Source: Boudabousia tangfeifanii (GTDB taxonomy: Bacteria; Actinomycetota; Actinomycetes; Actinomycetales; Actinomycetaceae). Taken from it: a DNA stretch of 64,000 nucleotides. The position numbers were made by a program, and so were the translations under genes. Numbering within the stretch: the first letter of the stretch is position 1; each line of letters opens with the position of its first letter. The notes under the pieces are model-generated. The model did no database searches, was not told the origin of the DNA, and saw only the letters and a program-made list of their open reading frames with translations. Below are positions 32,954-42,064 of this stretch, piece by piece. The DNA lies in NCBI RefSeq assembly GCF_001856685.1, contig NZ_CP017812.1:1860001-1924000 (forward strand). Direction: 5' to 3'.

Positions 32954-34348
32954 ATGGGTACTCTAAGGGCCGATTCTAATTATTCTGATTGCAGTGATGG
33001 CAATGGTATTTTCACCAGTTCTAGTCATCCGCCTAGCAGCGAGAAAAAACCTGACTCTTATTGGCAAGCAATGTTTGCCTCTGATGGAGAAATCTCTAAG
33101 CTTCTTTCTCAGATAACGCCCAAAATGATTAAATGGCGTCATTATTTCTACCAGCATCCTGAGCTATCGAATAATGAGGATAAGACTGCTGCTTATGTTC
33201 TACATAGACTGTCTGACTTTGGCGTAGATGAAATAAAATCTGATGTTGCTGGTAATAGCGTAGTTGGAATTATCAATGGCTGTGGCGAGGGCAAAGCAAT
33301 ATTGTTACGTGCCGAAATGGATGCCTTACCCATTCGTCAAAGCCATGCTTGGAAGGGACGATATTCCAAGAAGATGTCGCTGCTTCCGCACTCGCCCGAC
33401 ATCTCGCACGCATCGGGCCATGACTGTCATATTGCCATTCTTCTTGGGGTAGCAAAGATTCTTTGCGAATTTCGTGATCGTTTCCGCGGGAAAGTCATTT
33501 TACTTTTCCAAGCAGGGAGCGAAGGTGACTATCTAAAGAAAAAACTGAACAGCGCGCGTCAGATTTTATTGGATGGCATCCTGCAAATTAACGCCCCTAC
33601 CATGGCGTTTTCACTCAAGTCGGCTCCTGCACCTACTGGCACTTTATCTTGCCGAAAAGGTTTACAGTTTGCCGCTTCAACCCGAGTCAATGTAGCTTTC
33701 GACGCTACGATGAACACAAATATGTTTGAACCTGAGCGTACACCTGACCCAGTTACTGCACTCGCTTCCTTTTTAACTCAGGTTGAACAGTTGAAAAAGA
33801 GAAGTACGAATAAAGATAGTTTTCTTGCTTACTTTGGACATTTCTGGGATCGAGGACGTTTTAACCTGCTCCCAACCAAAACCGCAGCCTGGGGAAAAAT
33901 TCATTACTTCGATGTGGATGAGTTTAACTGCTTCAAAACGGAACTTGAACGGATTGCAGAAGAATCAGCTAACGCTTTTCGGTGCGAATCAAAGGTAGTT
34001 TTTGATCAGCACATTCCTGAACTGAAAAACACTTCAAACATTGTTGAGGAAGCATATCCAGTTTTGGTCGATGTAGTTGGTGAAAATAATATTTTTGAGT
34101 CGATGCCTAGCTTCAAATCAGACGATTTCAGCGAACTCATAAACGAATTCGGAGGAGTCGAGATTCTATTAGGGGTGCAAGACTGTGAATACCCCAAAAA
34201 CGGCTCTGTTGATCTCGACAGGCTAGCATTAAGCGCTTCGAGTCCAACACATACACCACATTTCTATGCACAAGACGAAGCATTAGAAGTCGGCGCCAAG
34301 GTTTGCCTGAGAATGGCTTTGGCGCACTTATCTGGCGAGGTTGGCTAG
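32954..34348 (+). CDS. M20-family amidohydrolase-like protein with missing metal ligands
   Basis: The 464-residue protein aligns by eye along its length with M20D amidohydrolases (IAA-amino-acid hydrolase and N-acyl aminoacylase type): WRHYFYQHPELSNNEDKTA, LLRAEMDALP, then the metal regions. Expected CGHD is SGHD (154-157). Expected AEEG is GSEG, so the general-base Glu is Ser. The Leu-His of the GLHV strand is Leu-Lys (221-222). The last His, in THTPHFYAQDEAL, is kept. A dinuclear site therefore looks unlikely. The frame is intact. The first 35 residues are Ser-rich and unconserved. A -10-like TAGGAT ends six bases before the ATG and no ribosome binding site is seen, suggesting leaderless expression. 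It may be a pseudoenzyme or a decaying gene. Confidence 0.75.
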   Translation: MGTLRADSNYSDCSDGNGIFTSSSHPPSSEKKPDSYWQAMFASDGEISKLLSQITPKMIKWRHYFYQHPELSNNEDKTAAYVLHRLSDFGVDEIKSDVAGNSVVGIINGCGEGKAILLRAEMDALPIRQSHAWKGRYSKKMSLLPHSPDISHASGHDCHIAILLGVAKILCEFRDRFRGKVILLFQAGSEGDYLKKKLNSARQILLDGILQINAPTMAFSLKSAPAPTGTLSCRKGLQFAASTRVNVAFDATMNTNMFEPERTPDPVTALASFLTQVEQLKKRSTNKDSFLAYFGHFWDRGRFNLLPTKTAAWGKIHYFDVDEFNCFKTELERIAEESANAFRCESKVVFDQHIPELKNTSNIVEEAYPVLVDVVGENNIFESMPSFKSDDFSELINEFGGVEILLGVQDCEYPKNGSVDLDRLALSASSPTHTPHFYAQDEALEVGAKVCLRMALAHLSGEVG

Positions 34349-34528
34349 ATATAGTTACAACTTTGCTGCCGAACATTTGAATGCTCGATAAATGACTTTT
34401 TGTTGAGCCATATCTAGAAGATTAGATATTCAGAATAGTTAAGGCGAATTTTCGAATCTGAGCCCTTGTCGGAATAATTGTCATTATTTTCTCTATGATT
34501 GTGGGAAACTATCTCGAGAGGTTAGTAG

Positions 34529-35692
34529 CTATAGCCTACGTTGAAGTTCAGTTACGATAATCGCACAAGCTTCGGCATCAGAATCTGCCTTGTGGTGATT
34601 TAGTCTAAACGATGGCGCGCATTCCTTTAGAACTGTAGGCAACTTATAGTTTTCTAAATCTGGAATAATTCTTTTCGCTGTCAGATATGAACAATAGAAA
34701 TTCTGTGGGTGAGTCTTCGTTGAATAATACTCATCTAGTTCACGCCAAACCTTTGAATCAAACTGAGCATTATGAGCATACGCAGGCAAATCCTCAATAA
34801 ATGAATCTACGAAAGGCACTAACTCCAACCACGAAGGAGCATTTTTTACGTCTCTTGCCCTGATTCCGTGCAAATAGGTGAATTCAAATCTATCCCACCC
34901 AACAGGGGGTTTAATTAAACTACTAAAACGGTCAACTATTTGGCCCCCTTTGACTTTCACTAAAGCAATTTGACATGCCGAAACGCCACCCATTTTATTG
35001 GCAGTTTCAAAGTCTACTGCAACGAAATCAGGCATCAATAATTCCGTATCGGAAGGAATATAGTGGTACCTACTCTTAGGCTTTTTATAAGTTGTCCCAG
35101 GATTAGCTCGAGATCGTCCAGTACAAATGCCTGAGTTATTAGGCTTATTTGCTTTAGCTACTTTAAGCTCTTCGACCAGTCGTTTCCATTCTTCTGTATA
35201 GACACTAGCGTCTCGCCCTTCCTTTTTAGCTAACATCTCATTTGCTTTTGCAAGACGCTTTTTTAACTCTAAATAGATAGGAAGATCAGTAGGAGTAATA
35301 CCAAGCGACAACCAATTCTCGATCACCCTGGCTTCATCTGAAAACGCCTTCAACTTATGCTGAATAATCGCTACTTCAGTAACGTAATACTCCATACGAT
35401 TTTCTGGATTTTTTATGGCCACCGAAGTCATAGATTCCATACATCCAGTAGCCACTTTTAACGCTTCTTCAAGTTTATTCTCTCGTTTCAGACGTGCTAC
35501 CTCATCGCACCAATCGCAAATATCGCGCCCCTGATATTTAGGCATGATCCAAGAAATCGCAGGAGCAGTCTCTTGATACGCGCCCATGCGAGCCAAATAA
35601 GTTTTATCAGAATTATTTTGAGTAGGTGTTGTGACCTTCGTACTGCCATTAACTATTTTTTCTAGCCATTTCAGTAATCCCATAACCTTCAA
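34529..35692 (-). CDS. DEDDh 3'-5' exonuclease (DnaQ-like) with helical N-terminal region
   Basis: Residues 222-387 form the exonuclease domain: FVAVDFETA (D227, E229), AYAHNAQFDSKVW and the ExoIII motif HKADSDAEA with the catalytic His and Asp. The layout matches the short DnaQ/Rnase T-like proteins found across actinobacteria and firmicutes. The first 200 residues are mainly helical, with a CDWCDEVARLKRENKLEEALKVATGC segment resembling a TPR-like helical pair; their role is unknown. The start is unclear: TTG at 35692 has GAAAG close by, while the ATG at 35683 has AAGG too near. No operon partner is apparent. Confidence 0.85.
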   Translation of the reverse strand: MKVMGLLKWLEKIVNGSTKVTTPTQNNSDKTYLARMGAYQETAPAISWIMPKYQGRDICDWCDEVARLKRENKLEEALKVATGCMESMTSVAIKNPENRMEYYVTEVAIIQHKLKAFSDEARVIENWLSLGITPTDLPIYLELKKRLAKANEMLAKKEGRDASVYTEEWKRLVEELKVAKANKPNNSGICTGRSRANPGTTYKKPKSRYHYIPSDTELLMPDFVAVDFETANKMGGVSACQIALVKVKGGQIVDRFSSLIKPPVGWDRFEFTYLHGIRARDVKNAPSWLELVPFVDSFIEDLPAYAHNAQFDSKVWRELDEYYSTKTHPQNFYCSYLTAKRIIPDLENYKLPTVLKECAPSFRLNHHKADSDAEACAIIVTELQRRL

Positions 35693-35969
35693 CTTTCAAT
35701 CACTTTTCGACTTGCTTTTCGTGAATCTGTTCGAAAACTAAACATTCATTTGAATTATTTGGCTGCCGTCGAATTATATTACTTTTACATTTTCATTCGC
35801 TCGGATTGAATAGTTTTTCTCAACTTTCAATACTCTCCTAGTTGTAGATTTACTTATATTGTGGTCGGCAATCACAGGATAAAATATTCTCGTTATAGAT
35901 ATTGTTTCTAGTTCTTGTTATTCAACCTCTTAACAAGACTTTACAGCTGATTCACAAGGAAGAGCACTG

Positions 35970-37265
35970 ATGCCGGCACGTTTTAGTTCCCCTGGTTTTA
36001 TTGAGGCTCCGTGGTTTGATGCGGGGCGTTTTGGGTTGTTTGTGCATTTTGGGTTGTACTCGGTGGCGGCGCGGCACGAGTGGGTGATGACCCGCGAGAA
36101 AACCCAGGTATCCGACTATGAGCAACTGACTCAAGCTTTTGACCCGGATTTGTTCGATGCGCGTAAGATTGCTCGGGCGGCGAAGGCTGCGGGCATGTCT
36201 TATGCCGTCTTAACCACCAAGCACCATGAGGGGTTCTGCCTGTTCGACAGTCAGCTCACCGACTACACCGCACCCAAGGTGTGTGGCCGAGACCTGGTAC
36301 GCGAGTGGGTGGAAGCCCTGCGTGCCGAAGGGCTTAAAGTGGGCTGCTACTACTCGCTAGTAGACTGGCACCACCCCGACTTCACCATCGACTTCAACCA
36401 TCCTCGGCGTGACGACCCAGACGCACGCGAACAAAACGAGCAGAAAAACTGGGGGCGCTACCGCGAATACCTGCACGCACAAGTACGTGAACTCCTGACC
36501 AACTACGGGAAACTCGACTACCTGTTCTTCGACTTTTCCTACCCGTGGGAAGTCGACGGTTGGGTTGGCAAAGGCCGGAACGACTGGGACTCTGACGGGC
36601 TCCTAGCCATGTGCCGGCAGTTGCAGCCCGGAATGATTGTTAACGACCGCCTCGACCTGGAGGGCGACCTCGTCACGCCCGAACAGTACCAGCCCACCTC
36701 CCCCATGCTGGTCGAGGGCGAACCCGCCCGCTGGGAAGCCTGCCAAACCCTAAACGGATCGTGGGGATACGACCGTGACAATACTCGTTTCAAGAGCACC
36801 GAAATGATCCTGCAAATGCTGGCCGACACCGTCTCCAAAAACGGGAACCTGCTGCTAAACATTGGGCCCGACGGGCGCGGCAACATCACCCCACACGATC
36901 GGAAAACCCTGCAAGAAATCGCCGAATGGATGGAACTCCACCAGCAAGCCATCATCGGGGCCGGACAAACCAGCCACCCCGAAATGATTCCCGCCGGAAT
37001 GACCGCCACCCAACGAGGCAACCGGCTCTACCTATTCCTCGACCGCTACCCCTTCGGGCACCTCCACCTGCCAAACAGCGCAGAAAAAGTCAGCTTCGCC
37101 CGCTTCCTCCACGACGGCTCACAAATCCAATGGGAACAATACGACCCAGAACAGGAAGCACTCACCACCGAGCCTGGTGGGCAACCAGCCGGCACCCTCA
37201 GCCTACGACTGCCCACCAAACGCCCCGAAGTCGCCCTGCCAGTCATCGAACTATTCCTCAAATAG
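35970..37265 (+). CDS. Alpha-L-fucosidase, GH29
   Basis: A 431-residue retaining glycosidase that removes alpha-linked fucose. Family landmarks are FDAGRFGLFVHFGLYSV, AKAAGMSYAVLTTKHHEGFCLF and the nucleophile segment LDYLFFDFSYP. GSWGYDRDN and NGNLLLNIGPDGRG also match. No signal peptide is present, so it would act inside the cell on imported oligosaccharides, which fits the ABC importer nearby. AAGGAAGAG precedes the ATG. It is transcribed opposite to the GH31 gene. The change from A+T-rich to richer sequence within its first 300 bases marks the end of the accessory stretch. Confidence 0.93.
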   Translation: MPARFSSPGFIEAPWFDAGRFGLFVHFGLYSVAARHEWVMTREKTQVSDYEQLTQAFDPDLFDARKIARAAKAAGMSYAVLTTKHHEGFCLFDSQLTDYTAPKVCGRDLVREWVEALRAEGLKVGCYYSLVDWHHPDFTIDFNHPRRDDPDAREQNEQKNWGRYREYLHAQVRELLTNYGKLDYLFFDFSYPWEVDGWVGKGRNDWDSDGLLAMCRQLQPGMIVNDRLDLEGDLVTPEQYQPTSPMLVEGEPARWEACQTLNGSWGYDRDNTRFKSTEMILQMLADTVSKNGNLLLNIGPDGRGNITPHDRKTLQEIAEWMELHQQAIIGAGQTSHPEMIPAGMTATQRGNRLYLFLDRYPFGHLHLPNSAEKVSFARFLHDGSQIQWEQYDPEQEALTTEPGGQPAGTLSLRLPTKRPEVALPVIELFLK

Positions 37266-37312
37266 CAGCAACCAAAACCATCAAAACGCCAAAACTGGCA
37301 ATAAAAAATGAA

Positions 37313-37349
37313 TGCCGGTCGGATCACCACGACAAGGATCCGACCGGCA
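37313..37349. terminator. Convergent terminator between fucosidase and GH31 genes
   Basis: TGCCGGTCGGATC pairs exactly with GATCCGACCGGCA around an 11-base loop. The T-run lies on the minus-strand exit, so it mainly ends the GH31 transcript but may serve both. The 393-base spacer otherwise holds the 39-bp repeats and no gene. Confidence 0.8.
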
Positions 37350-37548
37350 AACCAAAGGTATCGCAACCAAAAAGCTTGCTTTACCTTTCCCGCACGTTAG
37401 AAAACAACGAGACCAGCAAGAAAAATATTCCAATCAAATAAAGAGATTGCGCTCACACTTAACTTTGGATGGGAATCAATCCCATTTTTTCGAGCCATTC
37501 TGTAGCTTCTGGCTAGTCGAGAGCTGCGGAGTCACCCAACTTGAAGCC

Positions 37549-37679
37549 CGCTTGAAGACTTGGGAGCACGCTCCCCTAGCTCAGGCTCACTTGAAGACCC
37601 TGGAGCGCATTCCCTTAGCTCAGGCTCGTTTGAAGACTTGGGAACGCGCTCCCCCAGCTCAGGCTCGTTCGAAAACTGG
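37549..37679. repeat. Minisatellite of three 39-bp units plus a partial unit at the GH31 3' end
   Basis: Units start at 37549, 37588 and 37627, each ending in AGCTCAGGCT on the plus strand and holding a GGGAGC-type palindrome. The third unit and the partial fourth cover the last codons and stop of the GH31 gene, so unit gain or loss could alter its C-terminus. Confidence 0.9.
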
Positions 37680-39239
37680 CAAAGTTTCCAAACTGACGGG
37701 AACTTCCACCACCTGCTCACCAGCATGCACTTCGCCGGAGGCAACGTCACGCCACCGCCCGGCAGGAAGTACCACCCGGCGGCTCGTTGCCCCAGGCTCA
37801 AGCACTGGTGCCACCAACAGGTCATCGCCCAACAGGAACTGGTCTCGGCATTGCGCCACCACGTCCGACAGGCTGCCCCCGTCCTCGGCCCCTAGATAAG
37901 AAACAGGGCGCATCAACGGGGTACCATCGCAACCCGAACGCTCCACCAAATCCAACAACAACGGCAAGTAGCGTTCGCGCATACCCAGGGCAACACGCAA
38001 AGCCTGGAAATGCGCCTCATCAAGGACGCGGGCCGGCGAAACCGAGAACTGCATCATCGGGGTCAAAGCCGCCACCTGGGCGTAACGCACAAACAACTCC
38101 TGATCAATGCCGCCGGCACGAGTCATCGCCTCAATCTCGCCGCCACCAATCATGTCCGGGCAAGTGAACGACAAACCAATCATCGCCTGCACCAGCATCT
38201 CCGGAATCAAAGCGCCAATACCGGTGCCATCCCAAGTAGGCGGCTTGTCCTGCAAGCGCTGCGCCAGCGGAGCCCCAGCCATCTTCCAACAAGCCCGGTA
38301 CTCGTTAAACTCGTAGTCCAAACCGACCTCGGCCCACGCCTGGCACATGTCCACCGGTTCCAACCCGCGAGCCTGATCCGCCACTCGATAATCACGCACA
38401 TCGCCCGCATCAAACTTGAAACCATCCACCCCAAAATCATTGCGGAGCGTATCCAACTGGCCCTTCAGCCAAGCGACCGCCTCCGGGTTCGAAAGGTCCA
38501 AACAGGCACTGAAACCGTTCCACCACGGGCGCAAAGCCACCTGGCCGTCCTCGTCCAGCAACAAAAAACCCTGCTTACGCAACTGGCGCGAAAGCCACGA
38601 ATCGGGGCTAACAAACGGAACCACCCAAAGCATGACCGCACAACCCCACTCGTGCAAAGTGCGCACCATCTGGGCCGGATCCGGGAACGCCGACAAATCA
38701 AACTCCCAAGTGCCATAATCGCGCGCCCACATGTCGTCAATCATCACCACACCCGGAGGCATCCCACAATCCAACAAATTGCGGACATAAGCCAGCACCT
38801 TCTCCTGGGTAGGACGGTGCGGCATCTCAATCCAAGTGTTGTACTGCGGACCAGCAAACATGGCACGGGCCGGGCTACCCGAGGGCGACCACACCTGCGC
38901 CGCCAAATCCTGGTAGGCCCCAGCCAAAGTGCGAGCCTCATCAACCACCCGCAAATCCTGACCCCAAACATGCAAAACGCCATCGGCAAACTCAAAACGG
39001 AAAGGACGATCGCTACTAACGCTCCGACCATGAGTAGAAACTAGAATCGGTGCCGCCTGGTTCGACGGGGCACCAATCCCATCCTCGCTCGGCTTCGAAA
39101 CCGCCAAGTCGCGAGAAAAATTCTGGTCCCCATAAGGTTGCATCGCCGCATCATCAACCGCGCCGCCCCACCAGCGTTCCCCCGCCAGCAGCTCCAACGA
39201 CACCTCAGAAGAGCGCTTTACAGTCGACCCGTCAGTCAT
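37659..39239 (-). CDS. GH31 family glycoside hydrolase
   Basis: A 526-residue TIM-barrel alpha-glycosidase. GMPPGVVMIDDMWARDYG and the nucleophile strand DGFKFDAGDV are typical of GH31, and PTWDGTGIGAL carries the likely acid/base Asp. Members differ in substrate (alpha-glucosides, xylosides, galactosides, GalNAc or sulfoquinovose), and I cannot assign one; the fucosidase and sulfatase neighbours favour host glycans. The frame extends upstream to 39353, but GAGGAAATT precedes the ATG at 39239, giving MTDGSTVKRSSE. There is no signal peptide. A likely LacI operator lies 120 bases upstream. Confidence 0.88.
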   Translation of the reverse strand: MTDGSTVKRSSEVSLELLAGERWWGGAVDDAAMQPYGDQNFSRDLAVSKPSEDGIGAPSNQAAPILVSTHGRSVSSDRPFRFEFADGVLHVWGQDLRVVDEARTLAGAYQDLAAQVWSPSGSPARAMFAGPQYNTWIEMPHRPTQEKVLAYVRNLLDCGMPPGVVMIDDMWARDYGTWEFDLSAFPDPAQMVRTLHEWGCAVMLWVVPFVSPDSWLSRQLRKQGFLLLDEDGQVALRPWWNGFSACLDLSNPEAVAWLKGQLDTLRNDFGVDGFKFDAGDVRDYRVADQARGLEPVDMCQAWAEVGLDYEFNEYRACWKMAGAPLAQRLQDKPPTWDGTGIGALIPEMLVQAMIGLSFTCPDMIGGGEIEAMTRAGGIDQELFVRYAQVAALTPMMQFSVSPARVLDEAHFQALRVALGMRERYLPLLLDLVERSGCDGTPLMRPVSYLGAEDGGSLSDVVAQCRDQFLLGDDLLVAPVLEPGATSRRVVLPAGRWRDVASGEVHAGEQVVEVPVSLETLPVFERA

Positions 39240-39360
39240 AATTTCCTCTACCTCTAGCTTGCAAATGTCAAAACGTGAAACACACACCCAAAAACACAAA
39301 AACCCCGAAAAGAACACTTCTCGAGGCTTAAGAACATAGGCCCCAATGCCCAAATTTGGA

Positions 39361-39374
39361 AATACGTATCACCA
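39361..39374. promoter_or_regulatory. Candidate LacI-family operator, GH31 / lacI intergenic region
   Basis: AATACGTATCACCA is the reverse complement of TGGTGATACGTATT. Nearly the same sequence, TGGTGATACGTAAA, lies before the binding-protein gene. The centre ATACGTAT is palindromic, as usual for LacI-type operators. It could control both divergent genes. Confidence 0.55.
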
Positions 39375-39453
39375 TTACTAAAGCCTATCATAAAGGCGAT
39401 TTTTTGCTCCAGTTCTAGCCCCCAAAATCACTAAAATAACTTAAACTAGAAAC

Positions 39454-40497
39454 ATGGCTCAATCACGGACAAAGAAGTCGTCGCTACCAACCAGTAAAGA
39501 CGTGGCCCAATACGCTGGGGTCTCACAAAGCACCGTCTCCTATGTGCTGACCGGAAGTAAGAAAATTTCCGACGCCACCAGGCAAAAAGTTGAAGAAGCA
39601 ATGAAGGTGCTCGGCTACCAGCCGCACCGAGGCGCCCGCGCCCTCCGCACCTCCAAAACCGGCCTAATTGTCCTCATGGTTTACCTGGCAGCCGGCTCCG
39701 ACACCTTCGAAACTGTGCCCTACATTGACGCCATCACCCAAGAAGCCCAAAAACACGGTTACGAAGTAGTGCTCTCCACCGGCAAACCATCCGCCACCGT
39801 CCTCGAAGAACTATCTCGGCGCGGCTTCTGCGACGGTTTCATCATCATGGATATTTCCCGCGAGGACGAACGCGTCTCCCTGGCCCAATCCCTACACTTG
39901 CCCGTAGTCCTAATGGGACGGCCCAACCAGTCAGTCGACCTCGACATTGTGGACGTTGATGCCCGCTACGCTGCCTTCCAAATCATCGAAGACTTGGCGC
40001 ATACCGGGCACCAAAGCGTCGCCGTCCTTGGAGGCAACGAAGGCATGTTCGCCGAACGATTCTTCGTCACCGAATTCCACCAAGGCCTTACCGATGCCGC
40101 CAACAAACACGGACTAAAAATCGAATTCTTCCGCCCCAAAAACAGTTCCTGGCAGGCGATGGAAGAGATCGTGCCCAAGATTGCGGCCAAACGCGACGAA
40201 CGATTAGCCGTAGTCACCCGCACCCCCAGATCCTGCAAGCAAGCCTACCGGCTACTCGAAGGCGCCGGGCTCAAAATCGGCGAAGACGTCACCCTAGTTG
40301 GTTACTGCGCTGATCGTGCCGTCGACGACTACCCGCTACCGCTGAGCAACATTTCCACCATCGCCACCGAACATTCGGTACTGGCCGTACAATCGCTCAT
40401 CGCGCGCCTCAAAGACCCGCAAATCCCCTACGTCACCACTCTGTTAAAAGCGCCGCCGTTCCAGCGTCGCGCCACCACCGTCAACTGGAAAAAGTGA
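39454..40497 (+). CDS. LacI-family transcriptional regulator
   Basis: A 347-residue repressor. The N-terminal helix-turn-helix reads TSKDVAQYAGVSQSTVSYVLTGSKKIS with the hinge helix ATRQKVEEAMKVLGYQPHRGARALR; a periplasmic-binding-like sensor domain follows. It lies between the GH31 gene and the sulfatase/ABC operon and probably senses a sugar released from their glycan. TAAACT ends six bases before the ATG and there is no ribosome binding site, so the mRNA is probably leaderless. Confidence 0.93.
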   Translation: MAQSRTKKSSLPTSKDVAQYAGVSQSTVSYVLTGSKKISDATRQKVEEAMKVLGYQPHRGARALRTSKTGLIVLMVYLAAGSDTFETVPYIDAITQEAQKHGYEVVLSTGKPSATVLEELSRRGFCDGFIIMDISREDERVSLAQSLHLPVVLMGRPNQSVDLDIVDVDARYAAFQIIEDLAHTGHQSVAVLGGNEGMFAERFFVTEFHQGLTDAANKHGLKIEFFRPKNSSWQAMEEIVPKIAAKRDERLAVVTRTPRSCKQAYRLLEGAGLKIGEDVTLVGYCADRAVDDYPLPLSNISTIATEHSVLAVQSLIARLKDPQIPYVTTLLKAPPFQRRATTVNWKK

Positions 40498-40553
40498 CGG
40501 GGTCTAGCCAAAGTCGGGGAAGCCGGCCAGGCACCGCCAACTAAAAAGCGGGC

Positions 40554-42062
40554 CTAACGCCACCAGTATTCGCCGCTGAAATCGGTTTCGATTTCGGGGT
40601 GGGCGGCGAGTTCGGCCTCGGTCACCAAACCCTGGTGGAACGAAGCAGTGCCCTTATCAATCCACATGGGTTCGTGCTGGCCACAGCCGGTCACCGGCAA
40701 TTCGTAGCCGTTGAAAGCCTGCGTCTGGTGCGTGAAGAAATATTCTTCGAGCTGGTGGCTCAGGCGGCTAATGACTGCTTCAATCTGCGGGTCATTTTCC
40801 CGCTCTTGCGCTAGGTTGTTGGCTTCCTCGGGGTCATTACCCAAGTGGTACAGTTCGGTCGGCCCCTGATGGCGTAGCACCAGCTTGTAGTCGCCGACGC
40901 GAATCATGCGGCCGCCACCGTACTCGTCAAAGACAGCCACGACCTCACCATTGGCCTGATCTTCGCCAGTGGTTTGGGTGCAGCGCGAGCGTAACGAGGG
41001 CGCATCACACAACGGATCGACAGGCTTGGCCACCTGGGCGAAATCGCAAATCGTTGGCAAAAACGAGGTCGCCGACGCTGCCGTCGTATCAGTCTCAAGA
41101 TTGGTAATTCCTAGTTCTTCCTGCAGCTTGGGCGGGAAGTATAAAACGCACGGTACCTTGACCGAGTTCTCCCAGAAATTCAGCGGGTAAGTGCCATTAC
41201 CCTTGCCCCAAATGCCATGATGCCCACAAGAGAAGCCATTATCTGCTTGATAAACAATGATGGTATTGTCGGCCAGTCCCCGCTTTTCCAGTTCCTCCCG
41301 AACCTGACCAAGTAAGCGGTCTACCCCACCGAGGGCGGCCGAGTATCCAGCCAATGCCCGCTGGGGATCAGCGAAAGCCCAGTTGAACTGTTGCATCCGC
41401 GCACGGGTCCAAGGGTGCGCGGGCGGCCTCGGCACGCTGGGGAACTCGCAATCCTGGTAGGGGGCAAGAAGCTCTGCCGGATGATTCTCACTGTCCCAAG
41501 GATCGTGCGGCGCGGTAGTCCAAAGTTGCAGGTAGAAGGGGCGATCCTCGCCCTCGGCCTGATATTGGTCAAAGAACTCGGTGGCATGACGGCCAATGCC
41601 GTCGGTAAAGTAGCCGGGCTCCTCGGCCTGCTGACCGTCCTGCCAGATCGGCGCATTGTAATAGCGACCCCCACCGAAACGGTGCGACCAGAAGTAGTCG
41701 AAACCGGGAGGATTGGAGGAAGCATCCCCCAAATGCCACTTACCGGCGTGCCCCACATAGTAGCCGCCACCCTTGAGCAGCTGCGGCAAAGTATCGATCC
41801 CCTCAAGGTAGCGCGGGGACTCGGGGTAGGTGGTGTCCTTAATGGCGAGCCAGTCATGCACCCCATGGGCAGAAGGCATCCGCCCGGTCATCAACGAGGC
41901 GCGAGCGGGCGAACACACGGGTGAGGCACAGTAAAACTCGTCAAAAATTTTCCCTTCCTGTCCTAACTGCGCCAAGTTCGGCATTTGCAGTTCAGGCATT
42001 TTCCACGGAACTGCCCAAGGACCCTGGTCGTCAGTTAGGAGGAAGAGAAAATTTGGACGCAT
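40554..42062 (-). CDS. Sulfatase (alkaline-phosphatase superfamily, Cys type)
   Basis: Hydrolyses sulfate esters, probably on sugars. The 502-residue protein starts MRPNFLFLLTDDQGPW, with the metal-binding Asp pair, and carries the formylglycine motif CSPAR in ASPVCSPARASLMTGR. It also shows GKWHLGD and the late DNGFSCGHHGIWGKG. The cysteine must be converted to formylglycine by an enzyme not seen in this window. No signal peptide is present, so it works on imported substrate. The ATG at 42062 lies two bases after the permease stop with AAAGGG upstream, so it is translationally coupled. The sulfate-bearing substrate is unknown; mucin or glycosaminoglycan fragments are plausible. Confidence 0.93.
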   Translation of the reverse strand: MRPNFLFLLTDDQGPWAVPWKMPELQMPNLAQLGQEGKIFDEFYCASPVCSPARASLMTGRMPSAHGVHDWLAIKDTTYPESPRYLEGIDTLPQLLKGGGYYVGHAGKWHLGDASSNPPGFDYFWSHRFGGGRYYNAPIWQDGQQAEEPGYFTDGIGRHATEFFDQYQAEGEDRPFYLQLWTTAPHDPWDSENHPAELLAPYQDCEFPSVPRPPAHPWTRARMQQFNWAFADPQRALAGYSAALGGVDRLLGQVREELEKRGLADNTIIVYQADNGFSCGHHGIWGKGNGTYPLNFWENSVKVPCVLYFPPKLQEELGITNLETDTTAASATSFLPTICDFAQVAKPVDPLCDAPSLRSRCTQTTGEDQANGEVVAVFDEYGGGRMIRVGDYKLVLRHQGPTELYHLGNDPEEANNLAQERENDPQIEAVISRLSHQLEEYFFTHQTQAFNGYELPVTGCGQHEPMWIDKGTASFHQGLVTEAELAAHPEIETDFSGEYWWR

Positions 42063-42064
42063 GA

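Noticed and set aside
26125..35970. A prophage or integrative element
   Set aside because: The stretch is A+T-rich and holds an IS, but no integrase, phage structural gene, attachment repeat or conjugation gene is seen.
37312..37899. 195-codon plus-strand frame over the 39-bp repeats and GH31 3' end
   Set aside because: No ribosome binding site or family; the 39-base period is a multiple of three, so frames stay open by chance.
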